From contig NZ_ML703271.1 of the NCBI RefSeq assembly GCF_008520305.1, positions 1-64,000 of the forward strand: a stretch of 64,000 nt of DNA. The letters run 5' to 3'. Under the pieces are notes generated by a model. The model worked only from the letters and a program-made list of their open reading frames with translations, had not been told where the DNA came from and made no database searches. Below are positions 44,689 through 53,518 of this stretch, in pieces. A program made the position numbers and the translations under genes. The stretch's first letter is position 1. Every line of letters starts with the position of its first letter. This DNA is from Mesorhizobium sp. SARCC-RB16n (GTDB lineage Bacteria > Pseudomonadota > Alphaproteobacteria > Rhizobiales > Rhizobiaceae).

Positions 44689-45480
44689 TCACTCGCCGCG
44701 CATCGTTGCCTGGAAAGTCGGCAGGTGCTTCTTCTGCGCTTCCAGCATGCGTTCGCGGTAGACGCCGTAGATGACGTCGGTGTCGTGCAGCGTCACGCCC
44801 GCGATCGTCGGCGAGGCGAAGACCGGCAGTTCGATGCCGCGCTTGGCGAGCTGCTCGGCGGTGCGGGCGATCAGCTCATGCGCCAGGATCATCGCGAGCA
44901 CCGTCGACGAACCGGACACCGGACGGCTCCAGCCATCGACCGGTACGATGGCGTCCTCGATCGGCGAGCAGGTGTCGATAACGAGATCGGCCGCATCCGC
45001 CAGCCGCTTGCCGGAGGAGTGCGTGGCAGGCTTGTCGAGATTGTTCTTGCTGGTCACCGCGACGACGAAGATGCCGCGTTTTTTCGCGTAGAGCGCGGTG
45101 TCGATACCCGACGAGTTGCGGCCGCTATGGCCGAAGATGATGATGGAATCGCCCTTGTTGAGCGGCTGGTGATCCAGGAACTTCTCGGCGTACTTTTCAG
45201 TCCGCTCCAGCCACAGAAGCTCGCGCACGCCGCCGGCGCCGAGCACGTTGTGCCACATCACGCGCGGGTCGGTCAGCGGATTGAAGCCGACATAGCTGCC
45301 GTAGCGCGGGAACACTTCCTGCACCGGCAGCACCGAATGGCCCGAACCGTAGAGATGGACCAGACCGCCGCCTTCCAGCGAGTCGGCGAAGCGGCTGGCG
45401 GCCTCGCCAAAGGCCTCTTCGTTGGTTTTCGCTGCCTTGTCTATGAGAGCGGCGAGACGGTGGATGTAGAGATCGGACAC
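44689..45480 (-). CDS. SIS-domain sugar isomerase-like protein (UPF0309 family)
   Basis: SIS-domain protein of 263 residues belonging to the uncharacterised UPF0309 group. The sugar-phosphate loop is VHLYGSGHSVLP at 41-52, with a second block GDSIIIFGHSGRNSSGIDTAL. There is no HTH, so it is likely an isomerase, deaminase-like enzyme or sensor of a phosphorylated amino sugar. It is the last gene of a seven-gene minus-strand operon with a GntR-UTRA regulator, ROK kinase, PIG-L protein and importer. Function unproven. Confidence 0.83.
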   Translation of the reverse strand: MSDLYIHRLAALIDKAAKTNEEAFGEAASRFADSLEGGGLVHLYGSGHSVLPVQEVFPRYGSYVGFNPLTDPRVMWHNVLGAGGVRELLWLERTEKYAEKFLDHQPLNKGDSIIIFGHSGRNSSGIDTALYAKKRGIFVVAVTSKNNLDKPATHSSGKRLADAADLVIDTCSPIEDAIVPVDGWSRPVSGSSTVLAMILAHELIARTAEQLAKRGIELPVFASPTIAGVTLHDTDVIYGVYRERMLEAQKKHLPTFQATMRGE

Positions 45481-45519
45481 GTGGGTGCTCCTGTTTAAGT
45501 GTCTGCTTGGGAGGGTGGA

Positions 45520-46290
45520 TCAGCTTCGCGGATTCGACGGGACGCGCCCGGCGCGCAGCGTCGAGCGGATTTCGTAGCGGTCGCCGCGCATGATGGAGAC
45601 GGTGAATTCGAACGGGCCGCGCTCGTCGGTGGTGATGCGTTCGACGATGAAGGCGGGGCTGCCGGCGGGCAGGTCGAGCAGGTCGGCGTCCGCAGCGCCA
45701 ACGGCACCGACGCGGTAGTTTTCCCGCGCGGCCACCGGCACGATGCCGTAGTGACGCTCGAGTGCTTCGTAGAGTGAACCCTGCAGCAAGCCGGCGTCGA
45801 GGAACCCCGGCACGCGCGCCGCCGAAAGCTGCGCCGTCTGGATGCCGATCGGCTCGTTGTTGCCCAACCTGAGACGCCGGATGCGCACCACCGGATCGCC
45901 TTCCTCGATCTCCAGCGCGCCGGCCGCCGCGGCATTGGCCGTCGTCAGGCTGCAATCGAGCAGGCGCGAGCCGGCGACCACGCCCATATTGCCCATCTCC
46001 TGGGTGAAGCTGGTCAGTTCGCGCGTGCCGGCGACCAGCGTGGTCGAGCGCACGAAGGTGCCGCGGCCATGCTCGCGCCGCAGCAGCCCGCCTTCCTCCA
46101 GATTGCGCAGAGCGTGGCGCAGCGTGATACGGCTGACACCGAACAGGGCGCATAGCCGGTCTTCCGCTGGGATCTGGTCGCCGGTCGCCCATTCGCCACT
46201 CTTGACGATGGCGCGGATCGCCTCCTCGACCTGATACCAGAGCGGCTCCGGCCGTCGGCGGTCCGGCTGCTGAAAGCTCGCTTCGCTCAT
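45520..46290 (-). CDS. GntR-family regulator with UTRA domain
   Basis: HutC-subfamily regulator of 256 residues. The winged HTH spans about 12-78 (IPAEDRLCALFGVSRITLRH, then ALRNLEEGGLLRREHGRGTFV) and the UTRA ligand domain about 90-245. Related members (NagR, DasR) sense amino-sugar phosphates. It lies inside the importer operon and overlaps the ROK kinase by ATGA, so autoregulation via the palindrome at 51076-51089 is likely. ATG at 46290 is chosen for the overlap and family length. Confidence 0.9.
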   Translation of the reverse strand: MSEASFQQPDRRRPEPLWYQVEEAIRAIVKSGEWATGDQIPAEDRLCALFGVSRITLRHALRNLEEGGLLRREHGRGTFVRSTTLVAGTRELTSFTQEMGNMGVVAGSRLLDCSLTTANAAAAGALEIEEGDPVVRIRRLRLGNNEPIGIQTAQLSAARVPGFLDAGLLQGSLYEALERHYGIVPVAARENYRVGAVGAADADLLDLPAGSPAFIVERITTDERGPFEFTVSIMRGDRYEIRSTLRAGRVPSNPRS

Positions 46291-47162
46291 CGCACCTGTC
46301 TCCACTCTTTCCCGGCGCGACCCGCCAGCGCCGCGCCGACAAGACCGGCGCCCGGACCGAACCGGCCGGACCGGACCTCGATGCCGCGCAGATGCGCCGG
46401 CAGCTGGCGCCGCAGCGCGGCAAGCAGCGGCGGCCGCATCACCTCCAGCGCCTCGGCCAGTCCTCCCGAAATCAGAACCGCCTGCGGATCGAGAAGTGCC
46501 ACGGCCCCGGCAAGCGCTGTGCCGAGCCGCCGCGCCGGCACTTCCAGCAAGGTCTGCGCGGCGAGTTCGCCCGCCTGGGCGGCGGCGATCAGCCGGCGGC
46601 CATCGGGGAGGCCAATCTGGCCGGCAAGCGCATCGAGCGCCCGGCCCGAGGCGACGCGCTCCAGCCAGCCACTGCGCTCCTCGCCATGATCCTCGATGTC
46701 GGCGCAGGCCCAGCCGAACGAGCAGGCGCCGCCATGCGCGCCGGCAACGATACGGCCGTTGGCCAGCACCGCCGAGCCGATGCCGGTGCCGATGGCGAGC
46801 AGGATCGCATCCGACATGCCTTTGGCCGCACCCTCGAGGGCTTCCGCCAGCAGCGCGATCTGAGCGTCGTTACCAAGCGCCACAGGCAGGCCTGGAAACA
46901 AGGCCTGGATGTCGACGCCGTCGAGAAACGGCAGGTTCGGGATCCAGCGGCAGACGGCACCTTCGACGAGCCCGGGCAGCGCGATGCCGAGCGCCTCGAC
47001 CGCCCCGGCCCCAGCGCGCAGCGCCTGGATGCGGGCGACGAACGCATCAAGGCTTGCCGGCGCCGGCTCGCGGCTCGGCATGTCCAGCGCGCCGATGTCG
47101 CCGGTGAAGACGGCGGCGCGCAGATTGGTGCCGCCGAGATCGATGGCCAGAACCCTCGTCAT
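46287..47162 (-). CDS. ROK-family sugar kinase lacking the zinc motif
   Basis: ROK kinase-like protein of 291 residues. The ATP motif VLAIDLGGTNLRAAVF is at 4-19, the sugar site LGNDAQIALLAEALEG near 105-120, and LLAIGTGIGSAVLANG follows. The segment where ROK proteins carry the GH and CxCGxxGC zinc site instead reads AHGGACSFGWACADIEDHGE and then SGWLERVASG, so the cysteine cluster is lost though the following (L)E-x-x-ASG end is kept. The protein may therefore have altered sugar recognition. ATG at 47162 overlaps the PIG-L stop. Confidence 0.85.
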   Translation of the reverse strand: MTRVLAIDLGGTNLRAAVFTGDIGALDMPSREPAPASLDAFVARIQALRAGAGAVEALGIALPGLVEGAVCRWIPNLPFLDGVDIQALFPGLPVALGNDAQIALLAEALEGAAKGMSDAILLAIGTGIGSAVLANGRIVAGAHGGACSFGWACADIEDHGEERSGWLERVASGRALDALAGQIGLPDGRRLIAAAQAGELAAQTLLEVPARRLGTALAGAVALLDPQAVLISGGLAEALEVMRPPLLAALRRQLPAHLRGIEVRSGRFGPGAGLVGAALAGRAGKEWRQVR

Positions 47163-47899
47163 CGGTCGGGCCCCTTGCCGAACGGTGGCGCGAACAGGCC
47201 GCTGCCGGCATTCCACGAATGCGACGCCGCCGCGAAGGCTTGCGCGTAACGCGTACCGCGCAGGCAGCCGCGCAGCCGGTAGAGCGCGCTGTAGTAATCG
47301 ACATAGGGAAAGCTGCTCAGGCCCCGCGCCAGCTCGTATTCCTTGACCGCCTCGCTCCAGGCCTCGAAGCCGTCGCTGACATCGACGAGATGCTCGGGCC
47401 GAAAACCGTCATCATCCTCCCAGTTCTCGCCGAACAGGAGCAGTTGCGGCGTGTACGCCGCGTGGTCGCTGGCAACGGTCGGCAGGGCGGCGTAGAAGAT
47501 GCCGGTCTGCGTCAGGTGCGCGGCGGCGCGATGGTCCTTGTGCCAGCTGCCGTGCCAATGGGTGATGACGATCTCGGGTTTGAGTTCACGAATGACGTCG
47601 CATACCTCGAGCGCCGTCTCGTCATCCGACGGCAGGAAGGCGTCGCGCAGGCCGAGGTTGCGCACCTTGACACCAAGCCGCTCAGCCGCCCTGCCCGCTT
47701 CCTCTTCCTTCTGCACGCAATAATGCGCGGGGATGAGGCAGGGATGCCCCTGCTCGCCCATGGTCAGGTGCAGGAGGGTCACCGAAGCGCCGCGCTTGAC
47801 GGCGGCGGCGGCCAGCGGCCCAGCGATCACCTCGGCATCGAAGGCGTGCGCGCCGACGACCAGGATGGAGCTTGCGGCGTAGATCCTGTCCTCGATCAT
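47159..47899 (-). CDS. PIG-L family deacetylase-like protein with altered active site
   Basis: LmbE/PIG-L fold protein of 246 residues, a family that removes acetyl groups from GlcNAc-containing substrates using zinc. The N-terminal motif is normally AHPDDE; here it reads VVGAHAFDAEVIAG. The zinc-binding His and second Asp remain, but the first Asp, the catalytic base, is Phe. The other expected histidine region, THWHGSWHKDHRAA, is intact. Activity may be lost or changed. It overlaps the permease gene upstream and the ROK kinase gene downstream by ATGA. The frame is open 17 codons before ATG 47899 but gives no family similarity. Confidence 0.83.
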   Translation of the reverse strand: MIEDRIYAASSILVVGAHAFDAEVIAGPLAAAAVKRGASVTLLHLTMGEQGHPCLIPAHYCVQKEEEAGRAAERLGVKVRNLGLRDAFLPSDDETALEVCDVIRELKPEIVITHWHGSWHKDHRAAAHLTQTGIFYAALPTVASDHAAYTPQLLLFGENWEDDDGFRPEHLVDVSDGFEAWSEAVKEYELARGLSSFPYVDYYSALYRLRGCLRGTRYAQAFAAASHSWNAGSGLFAPPFGKGPDR

Positions 47900-48747
47900 T
47901 TCATGCCCCCAGCGCCGACGCCTTCGCGAATCTGGCGGGCGAGCAGACAATACATGATCAGGATGGGTGCCATGGAGATCGCCAGCGAGGCGAAGACCAG
48001 GCCCCAGTCAGTGCGGAACTGGCCGACGAAAACGCTGATCGCCAGCGGCACCGTCTTGTAGCGGTCGTCGAAGATGAAGATCAGCGGGAAGAAGAAGTCG
48101 TTCCACACGGCAATCGCGGTGAAGATGGCGACGATCGACACCGCCGGCTTCACCATCGGCAGGATGATCTGGAACAGGATGCGGACCTCGCCAGCGCCGT
48201 CCATGCGCGCCGCCTCGTCGAGTTCGGAAGGCAGCACGCGCATGAAGTTGGCGAAGATGAAGACGGCGAAGGGAATGCGGATCGCCGAATAGACGAGGAT
48301 CAGCCCGGTCAGCGAATCGAGCAGGCCGAGATTGCGCATCAAGGTGAATAGTTCGACCGAAGCCAGCCTGATCGGCAGCATGATGCCCGACAGGAACAGG
48401 CCGAGCATGATGGCGTTCCAGCCGAGCCTGTAGCGGCTGAGCGGATAGGCGGCCATCGCCGAGACGACGATGGTGAGAATGACCGCGCCGCCGGTGACAA
48501 TCAGACTGTTGATGAAATTGTGGCCGAGATCGGCGCGCGTCCACGCCCGGACGAAATTGTCGAAGGCCCAGCTCAGCGGCAGGCCGAGCCGATTGTCATA
48601 GATCTCCGCAGTCGTCTTGAAGCAGGAGATGACGAGGATGTAGAGCGGCAGCAGAACCGCCGCTGCCCAGAGGATCAGCACCGTCCAGCCGGGCAGCCGC
48701 TCCAATCTTGGCGAGAAGGTCCTGTTCGGGATCGCCAGCGCGTTCAT
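47896..48747 (-). CDS. CUT1 ABC transporter permease (MalG type)
   Basis: Inner-membrane permease of 283 residues starting MNALAIPNRTFSPRLERLPG; the first segment is WTVLILWAAAVLLPLYILVI. The coupling loop reads SELDEAARMDGAGEVRILFQIILP. The C-terminus LLARQIREGVGAGGMK is MalG-like. It is flanked by ATGA overlaps on both sides. No ATPase gene accompanies this importer. Confidence 0.93.
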   Translation of the reverse strand: MNALAIPNRTFSPRLERLPGWTVLILWAAAVLLPLYILVISCFKTTAEIYDNRLGLPLSWAFDNFVRAWTRADLGHNFINSLIVTGGAVILTIVVSAMAAYPLSRYRLGWNAIMLGLFLSGIMLPIRLASVELFTLMRNLGLLDSLTGLILVYSAIRIPFAVFIFANFMRVLPSELDEAARMDGAGEVRILFQIILPMVKPAVSIVAIFTAIAVWNDFFFPLIFIFDDRYKTVPLAISVFVGQFRTDWGLVFASLAISMAPILIMYCLLARQIREGVGAGGMK

Positions 48748-49676
48748 AGCTGCACCGTGCGGCGATCGAAGAAGCGCAGCATCAGCAGGGTGCCGATGCT
48801 GAGGATCAGGAACAGCATAGTGCCCAAGGCCAGCGCCAGACCGATATCCGTGATACCGACAGCGCCCTCGGCGCCGAAGGCCAGGCGGTAGAAATAGGTT
48901 ACCAGCGTGTCGGTCGCGTAGCTCGGATTGCCCTGCACGCCCTGCACGACATAGACGATGTCGAACTGGTTGAAGGTGTTGATGAACGACAGCGTCGTCA
49001 GTGTGCCCAGCGCCGGCATCAAAAGCGGCAGCGCGATCGAAAACAGCATGCGCGCATTGCCGGCGCCGTCGAGCTTCGCCGCCTCGAAGATCTGGCCGGA
49101 AATCTGCCGCAGGCCGGCCGTGTAGATCAGCACCGGCAAGCCCATCCAGTTCCAGGCGTCGACGGCGATCAGCATTCCGAGCGCCGTGTGGCTGTTGCCG
49201 AGCACGGTCAGGCTGCCCTCATGCAGGCCGAGCCCGTTCAGAGCCCATTCGACGACGCCGCCCGGCGCCAGGAGCAGGCGCCACAGCGCACCGACGATGA
49301 CGGGGCTGAGCACAGCCGGAAAGAAAAACACCGACTGGAAGAAGGCCGCGCCCCTGTCGCGCAGGAACAGCAGCCAGGCGAACAGCAGGCCGATACCGTT
49401 CTGGAAGACCATGATGCCGAAGAACCAGGCAGTGTTGTGCCAGAGCGCGCCGTAGAGCCGCGTGCCACTGGGGAAGACGAACAGCCGCGAGAAATTCGAC
49501 AGACCGGCGAACTCGACCATGCGAAGCCCCTTCCAGATGAAGAAGCTGCCCCACAGCGACATCGCCAGGGGATAGAGGACGAAGAGCGCATAGACGGCCA
49601 GCGCCGGCAGGATGAAAAGCACGGCCATGCGCTGCTGCGTGCGTTTCAGGCTGCTTGTGCGGTGAAGGTTGGCCAT
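48744..49676 (-). CDS. CUT1 ABC transporter permease (MalF type)
   Basis: Inner-membrane permease of 310 residues. It has a basic start (MANLHRTSSLKRTQQRM), first segment AVLFILPALAVYALFVLYPL, then the periplasmic loop with GLRMVEFAGLSNFSRLF. The coupling loop reads IFEAAKLDGAGNARMLFSIALP. It pairs with the 283-residue permease. A 48-base gap with an imperfect GGCCGG/CCGGCC hairpin (49695-49717) separates it from the binding-protein gene. Confidence 0.93.
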   Translation of the reverse strand: MANLHRTSSLKRTQQRMAVLFILPALAVYALFVLYPLAMSLWGSFFIWKGLRMVEFAGLSNFSRLFVFPSGTRLYGALWHNTAWFFGIMVFQNGIGLLFAWLLFLRDRGAAFFQSVFFFPAVLSPVIVGALWRLLLAPGGVVEWALNGLGLHEGSLTVLGNSHTALGMLIAVDAWNWMGLPVLIYTAGLRQISGQIFEAAKLDGAGNARMLFSIALPLLMPALGTLTTLSFINTFNQFDIVYVVQGVQGNPSYATDTLVTYFYRLAFGAEGAVGITDIGLALALGTMLFLILSIGTLLMLRFFDRRTVQL

Positions 49677-49724
49677 GCGTACTGTCCGGCGAGAGGCCGG
49701 CCGCGATGCGACCGGCCCGGCTCC

Positions 49725-50996
49725 TCACTGCTTCGGCTTGAACCAGGTGGCGACGGCGGCCTGCATATCGGCGGCCAGCTTCTCCGGCGCGATGTTGCCT
49801 TCGACCATGTCGATGATCTCCGACTGCAAGACCGAGGAGGCCGTCGGCGACTGCCAGCGAAAGCCGACCAGCGTCAGATAGGGTGTCGAGTTCTTCGACA
49901 TTTCCATCATCTGCGCCAGCACAGGGTCCTTCACCGTCACATCGGTGCGGGCCGGAGGCCAGCCGAGCTCGTCGGCGAACAGCTGGGCGAATTCGGCCGA
50001 GGCCATGAAGCCCAGCACCTTGGTGGCGGCCTCTTTGTTTTGACTCTCGGAGACGAGACCATAGGAGCCGTCCGAGAAGGCCGAGGTATAGAGCTTTGTC
50101 CCGGCATCATCGGCTGGGAATGGGAAGATGGAGAATTTCAGCTTCGGGTTCTGCGCCTTGAAACTGCCGTTCTCAAAGGACCCGCCGAGGAACATCGCCG
50201 CCTTGCCGCCGATGAACTGCTGCGTGGCCGTGGTGTAGTCGATGCCGGCGAAGCCGTCGGGGAAATAGGGCTTCAGCTCGGCGAAGCGTTTCAGTGCCGC
50301 GACATAGCGGGGGTCCTCGAAGGTCGCCTTGCCGGTCATCATCTCGTCGTAGAAGCCGGGGCCATAGACGGTCGGGCCGATGACGCCGACGCCGATCTCC
50401 AGCTCCCAGGCGGAGCCATTGGCGCCGCCGGTTGCGATCGGGGTGATGCCGGCCGCCTTCAGCTTCTCGCAGGCGGCGATGAAATCCTTGTAGGTCTTGG
50501 GGATCTCGATGCCTTGCGTGACAAAGATATCCTGGTTGTAGAACACGCCCATCATCGGCACCGAATAAGGGACGCCATAGACCTTGCCGTCGGTGCGGCC
50601 GCGCGCGCCGCCAAGGGCGGCGTCCGGCATGTTCTTCAATTCCGGCACGCTGTCGTCGAGCACGTCGAGATAGCCGGCATCGACGAAGGGCTGCAACTCG
50701 CCATAGGCCTTGAGCTGGGCGATGTCGGGTCCGCGGCCGCCGCGCAGTGCTGTGCTCAGCCGGTTCTGGTAGTCGGCATCCGGGGTGAACTGGATGTTGA
50801 CCTTGATGCCGGGGTTCTTGGCCTCGAAGGCGTCGAAGATGCGGCGCATCGCGGCCTCGTCCTCGGTGCGCCAGCTCCACAGCGTCACCGTGCTGTCGGC
50901 TCTGGCGGGCAGGGTCGTGAAGATGCCCGCGCAGGCGGCCGCAAGGCCGCCGATCAGCCCAAGCGCGGCGCGCCGGTGAATTGAAAGCATGCTCAT
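49725..50996 (-). CDS. Sugar-binding protein of ABC importer
   Basis: Periplasmic solute-binding protein (family 1) of 423 residues. Its signal peptide is about 1-34 (MSMLSIHRRAALGLIGGLAA then ACAGIFTTLPARA), with cleavage probably before DSTVTLW. Body blocks are KVNIQFTPDADYQNRLSTAL, GGRGPDIAQLKAYGEL and PYSVPMMGVFYNQDIF. It heads the operon that includes the PIG-L, ROK, GntR-UTRA and SIS genes, so an amino sugar or its glycoside is a possible ligand. ATG at 50996 gives a proper signal peptide; the frame upstream of it has none. Confidence 0.91.
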   Translation of the reverse strand: MSMLSIHRRAALGLIGGLAAACAGIFTTLPARADSTVTLWSWRTEDEAAMRRIFDAFEAKNPGIKVNIQFTPDADYQNRLSTALRGGRGPDIAQLKAYGELQPFVDAGYLDVLDDSVPELKNMPDAALGGARGRTDGKVYGVPYSVPMMGVFYNQDIFVTQGIEIPKTYKDFIAACEKLKAAGITPIATGGANGSAWELEIGVGVIGPTVYGPGFYDEMMTGKATFEDPRYVAALKRFAELKPYFPDGFAGIDYTTATQQFIGGKAAMFLGGSFENGSFKAQNPKLKFSIFPFPADDAGTKLYTSAFSDGSYGLVSESQNKEAATKVLGFMASAEFAQLFADELGWPPARTDVTVKDPVLAQMMEMSKNSTPYLTLVGFRWQSPTASSVLQSEIIDMVEGNIAPEKLAADMQAAVATWFKPKQ

Positions 50997-51321
50997 TGCC
51001 AGTTCTCCCGTTTTTCTCTGTCCTTGGCGTCCCGCGACACTTCGATGCCGCGCGAGAGTCATTCGCTCAGCCGAAGTCATTATAATGACATAGCGTTGTT
51101 CGCAAGAGGTGTCATTTTCTCTCCAGAGCGGTGACGTCGAGTGATCTGATTCAATGAATCCCTCGAATATGTTGTTTTTAATTAGTTAAATCGCTCACTC
51201 TGGAGCCGCAGAAAAAATCCCTGCCAGTCCTGCATGCAGCTTTTTCGCAAACGGGCCTTGCGCGATCGCTTCATGTTGTCATAACGTCACCGTGATCGCT
51301 ATGCTCAAGTGGAGGATGAGG
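50997..51321. promoter_or_regulatory. Divergent importer control region with perfect palindrome
   Basis: This 325-base gap separates two divergent importer operons. GTCATTATAATGAC (51076-51089) is a perfect 14-bp palindrome and contains TATAAT on both strands; on the minus strand that is a plausible -10. Extra GTCATT copies lie at 51058-51063 and 51111-51116, and GTCATAACGTCAC at 51278-51290 lies near the plus-strand operon. The GntR-UTRA protein encoded in the minus operon is the natural candidate to bind. No gene is supported in the gap. Confidence 0.65.
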
Positions 51322-52614
51322 ATGTCGTTTGCCTGGACGTCGAAACTGGCACTGGCCGCGGGTTTTGCCATCCTGCCAGCCAGCGGCTGGGCGCAGTCGG
51401 TCAACATCTCCTATCTGACGCACTGGTCGCCCGAGACGGTGGCGCTGCTGGAAGCGGCGGCCAAGGATTACGCCAAGACCAATCCGGACGTCAGCGTCAC
51501 AGTGCGCGCCGTGCCCTTCGGCGATCTCCTGACCACGCTTCGCTCCCAAGGCGGCGGTGCGGACGGTCCGACGATCGGTGGCATCTACGATCTCTGGCTG
51601 CCGGAACTCGCCCGCGACAAGCTCGTCGCGCCCGCCCCCGACGCGGTGGCGAGCGAGGTCAAGGGCGCCTGGCCGGCAGGCGTCGTCAGCGCCGCATCGG
51701 TCGAGGGCAAGCTCTACGGCGTCCCTAACGAAATCGACGTCTACGCGCTCAACTACAACAAGGCGCTGTTCAAGCAGGCCGGCATCGCCGCTCCGCCAAA
51801 GACCTGGGACGAGTTCAAGGACGCGGCGCGGAAATTGACCAACAAGAATGCCGGCCAGCAGGGTTTTGGCATGATCAATTCCTGGGCGGCGGGCGTCGTC
51901 CATCCGTTCGCGTCACTGCTGGTTTCCAATGGCGGCGAGCTGGTCAAGGACGGCAAGCCGGTGCTGGACAGCAAGCAGGCCGGCGAGACGTTCCAGCTTT
52001 ATGAAGACCTCATCAAGTCCGGCGCCAGCGTGCCGGCCATGGCGACGGCAGACGCCAACACCACCGGCCCGTTCCTCGACAATTTCGTCTCCGGCAAGAC
52101 CGGCATGATCATCATGGCCAACTGGTGGGAGAGCGCGCTGAAGACGGGCATGGGCGACAAGTTCACCGACATCGCCACGGCGCCCATTCCGGTCGGCTCG
52201 AGCGGCGACAAGCCGCATTCGATCTCCTATTCCTGGATGACCGTGGTCAACGCCAATGCGGGCCAGGCCGAGCAGAAGGCGGCATGGGATTTCCTGGCCT
52301 GGCTCAACAATCCGAAGTCGGGCAAGAACGGCGCTTCGGCCATGTCCGACATCTTGATGTCGATGGGCATCCTGCCGTCGCGCACCTCCGACATCGACGC
52401 GCACAAGGACAAGCTCGGCTCGGAATTCCTGTCCGGCTATGTCAGCGTGCTCGCCGACGCAAAGCCCTTCCCGGTGGTGCCCGGCGGACAGGAATTCTCG
52501 GAATCCCTACAGCAGACGATCGAGGCGTTGCAGTATGGCCAGGTCTCGGCCAAGGATGCGCAGGCGACGGCGCAGGCCGACGCCACCTCGATCCTGGAAC
52601 GCGCCGCCAAATAA
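51322..52614 (+). CDS. Sugar-binding protein of second divergent ABC importer
   Basis: Periplasmic solute-binding protein (family 1) of 430 residues with a signal peptide at about 1-25 (WTSKLALAAGFAILPASGWAQ). Blocks: NISYLTHWSPETVALLEAAA, GVPNEIDVYALNYNKALFKQ, GMIIMANWWESALKTGMGD and SYSWMTVVNANAGQ. The start at ATG 51322 is chosen because GGAGG lies seven bases upstream; ATG at 51316 or 51301 and GTG at 51292 are in frame. It heads an operon with two permeases and no ATPase or enzymes. The ligand is unknown. Confidence 0.9.
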   Translation: MSFAWTSKLALAAGFAILPASGWAQSVNISYLTHWSPETVALLEAAAKDYAKTNPDVSVTVRAVPFGDLLTTLRSQGGGADGPTIGGIYDLWLPELARDKLVAPAPDAVASEVKGAWPAGVVSAASVEGKLYGVPNEIDVYALNYNKALFKQAGIAAPPKTWDEFKDAARKLTNKNAGQQGFGMINSWAAGVVHPFASLLVSNGGELVKDGKPVLDSKQAGETFQLYEDLIKSGASVPAMATADANTTGPFLDNFVSGKTGMIIMANWWESALKTGMGDKFTDIATAPIPVGSSGDKPHSISYSWMTVVNANAGQAEQKAAWDFLAWLNNPKSGKNGASAMSDILMSMGILPSRTSDIDAHKDKLGSEFLSGYVSVLADAKPFPVVPGGQEFSESLQQTIEALQYGQVSAKDAQATAQADATSILERAAK

Positions 52615-52627
52615 TGATCAGACCGTA

Positions 52628-53518
52628 ATGATCCAGAGGTACCGTGCCTCGGCGGGCATCATGCTTGCGCCCGCCGTGACGCTGATCGGCATCTTCATTC
52701 TGTTGCCAATGCTGCTTACCGTCTGGCTGTCTTTCCAGGACTGGTCGACGCAGACATCGTTTTCCAGCGCCAGCTTCATCGGCCTCGACAATTTCCGCGA
52801 GATCTTCGGGCCGACCTCCGTCGGGCGCGACTTCACGGGCGCGCTGACAAACACCGCGATCTATACCGCACTGTCCGTCGCCCTGATCCTGCCGCTGTCG
52901 GTGGCCTTCGGCCTGATGGTTTACCAGCACGATGTCGCCGGCGGCACGGCGCTGAGGACGGTGCTGTTCTCCACCTATATGGTGCCGATGATCGCGGTGG
53001 CGCTGGTCTGGTCGAAACTCTATTCGCCGAGCGAAGGGCCGCTCAACCAGATGCTCGGCCTGATCGGCGTCGGACCGCAGCCCTTCTTGTCGTCGCCGCG
53101 CTCGGCGCTGATCTCGATCGTCTTCCTCAACGTCTGGCAGCAGGTCGGCTATTTCACCGTGCTGGCGATCGCCGGCCTGACGCAGATTCCGGGCAGCCTC
53201 TACGAGGCGGCGAAGCTCGACGGCGCCAACCGATTCGAGCAGTTCCGCTTCATCACCTTGCCGCTGATGCGGCGGACGCTTTTGTTCAGTGCCGTCATCG
53301 CCATCATCAACGCGGTACAAGTGTTCGAGCCGGTGGCGTTGATCACGCAGGGTGGGCCGGTCGGCTCGACCAATGTCTTGACCTATCACATTCACCGCGT
53401 CGGCATCGAACGCGCGCAGGGCGGGCTGGGCTCGGCCATGGCTGTCATGCTGATGCTGTCACTGATCGTCGTTGTCTGCGCGCTCTTCGCACTCGCCAAC
53501 CGGAAGGACCAGGAATGA
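52628..53518 (+). CDS. CUT1 ABC transporter permease (MalF type)
   Basis: Inner-membrane permease of 296 residues, starting MIQRYRASAGIMLAPAVTLI, with the periplasmic loop WSTQTSFSSASFIGLDNFRE. The coupling loop reads SLYEAAKLDGANRFEQFRFITLP, and the characteristic ITQGGPVGSTNVLTYHIHR follows. ATG at 52628 lies 13 bases after the binding-protein stop. Its end overlaps the next permease by ATGA. Confidence 0.93.
   Translation: MIQRYRASAGIMLAPAVTLIGIFILLPMLLTVWLSFQDWSTQTSFSSASFIGLDNFREIFGPTSVGRDFTGALTNTAIYTALSVALILPLSVAFGLMVYQHDVAGGTALRTVLFSTYMVPMIAVALVWSKLYSPSEGPLNQMLGLIGVGPQPFLSSPRSALISIVFLNVWQQVGYFTVLAIAGLTQIPGSLYEAAKLDGANRFEQFRFITLPLMRRTLLFSAVIAIINAVQVFEPVALITQGGPVGSTNVLTYHIHRVGIERAQGGLGSAMAVMLMLSLIVVVCALFALANRKDQE

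Noticed and set aside
43055-44692. A 545-codon minus-strand frame opposite the kinase and GatZ-like genes
   Set aside because: Antisense shadow of two well-supported genes; no ribosome site or family resemblance.
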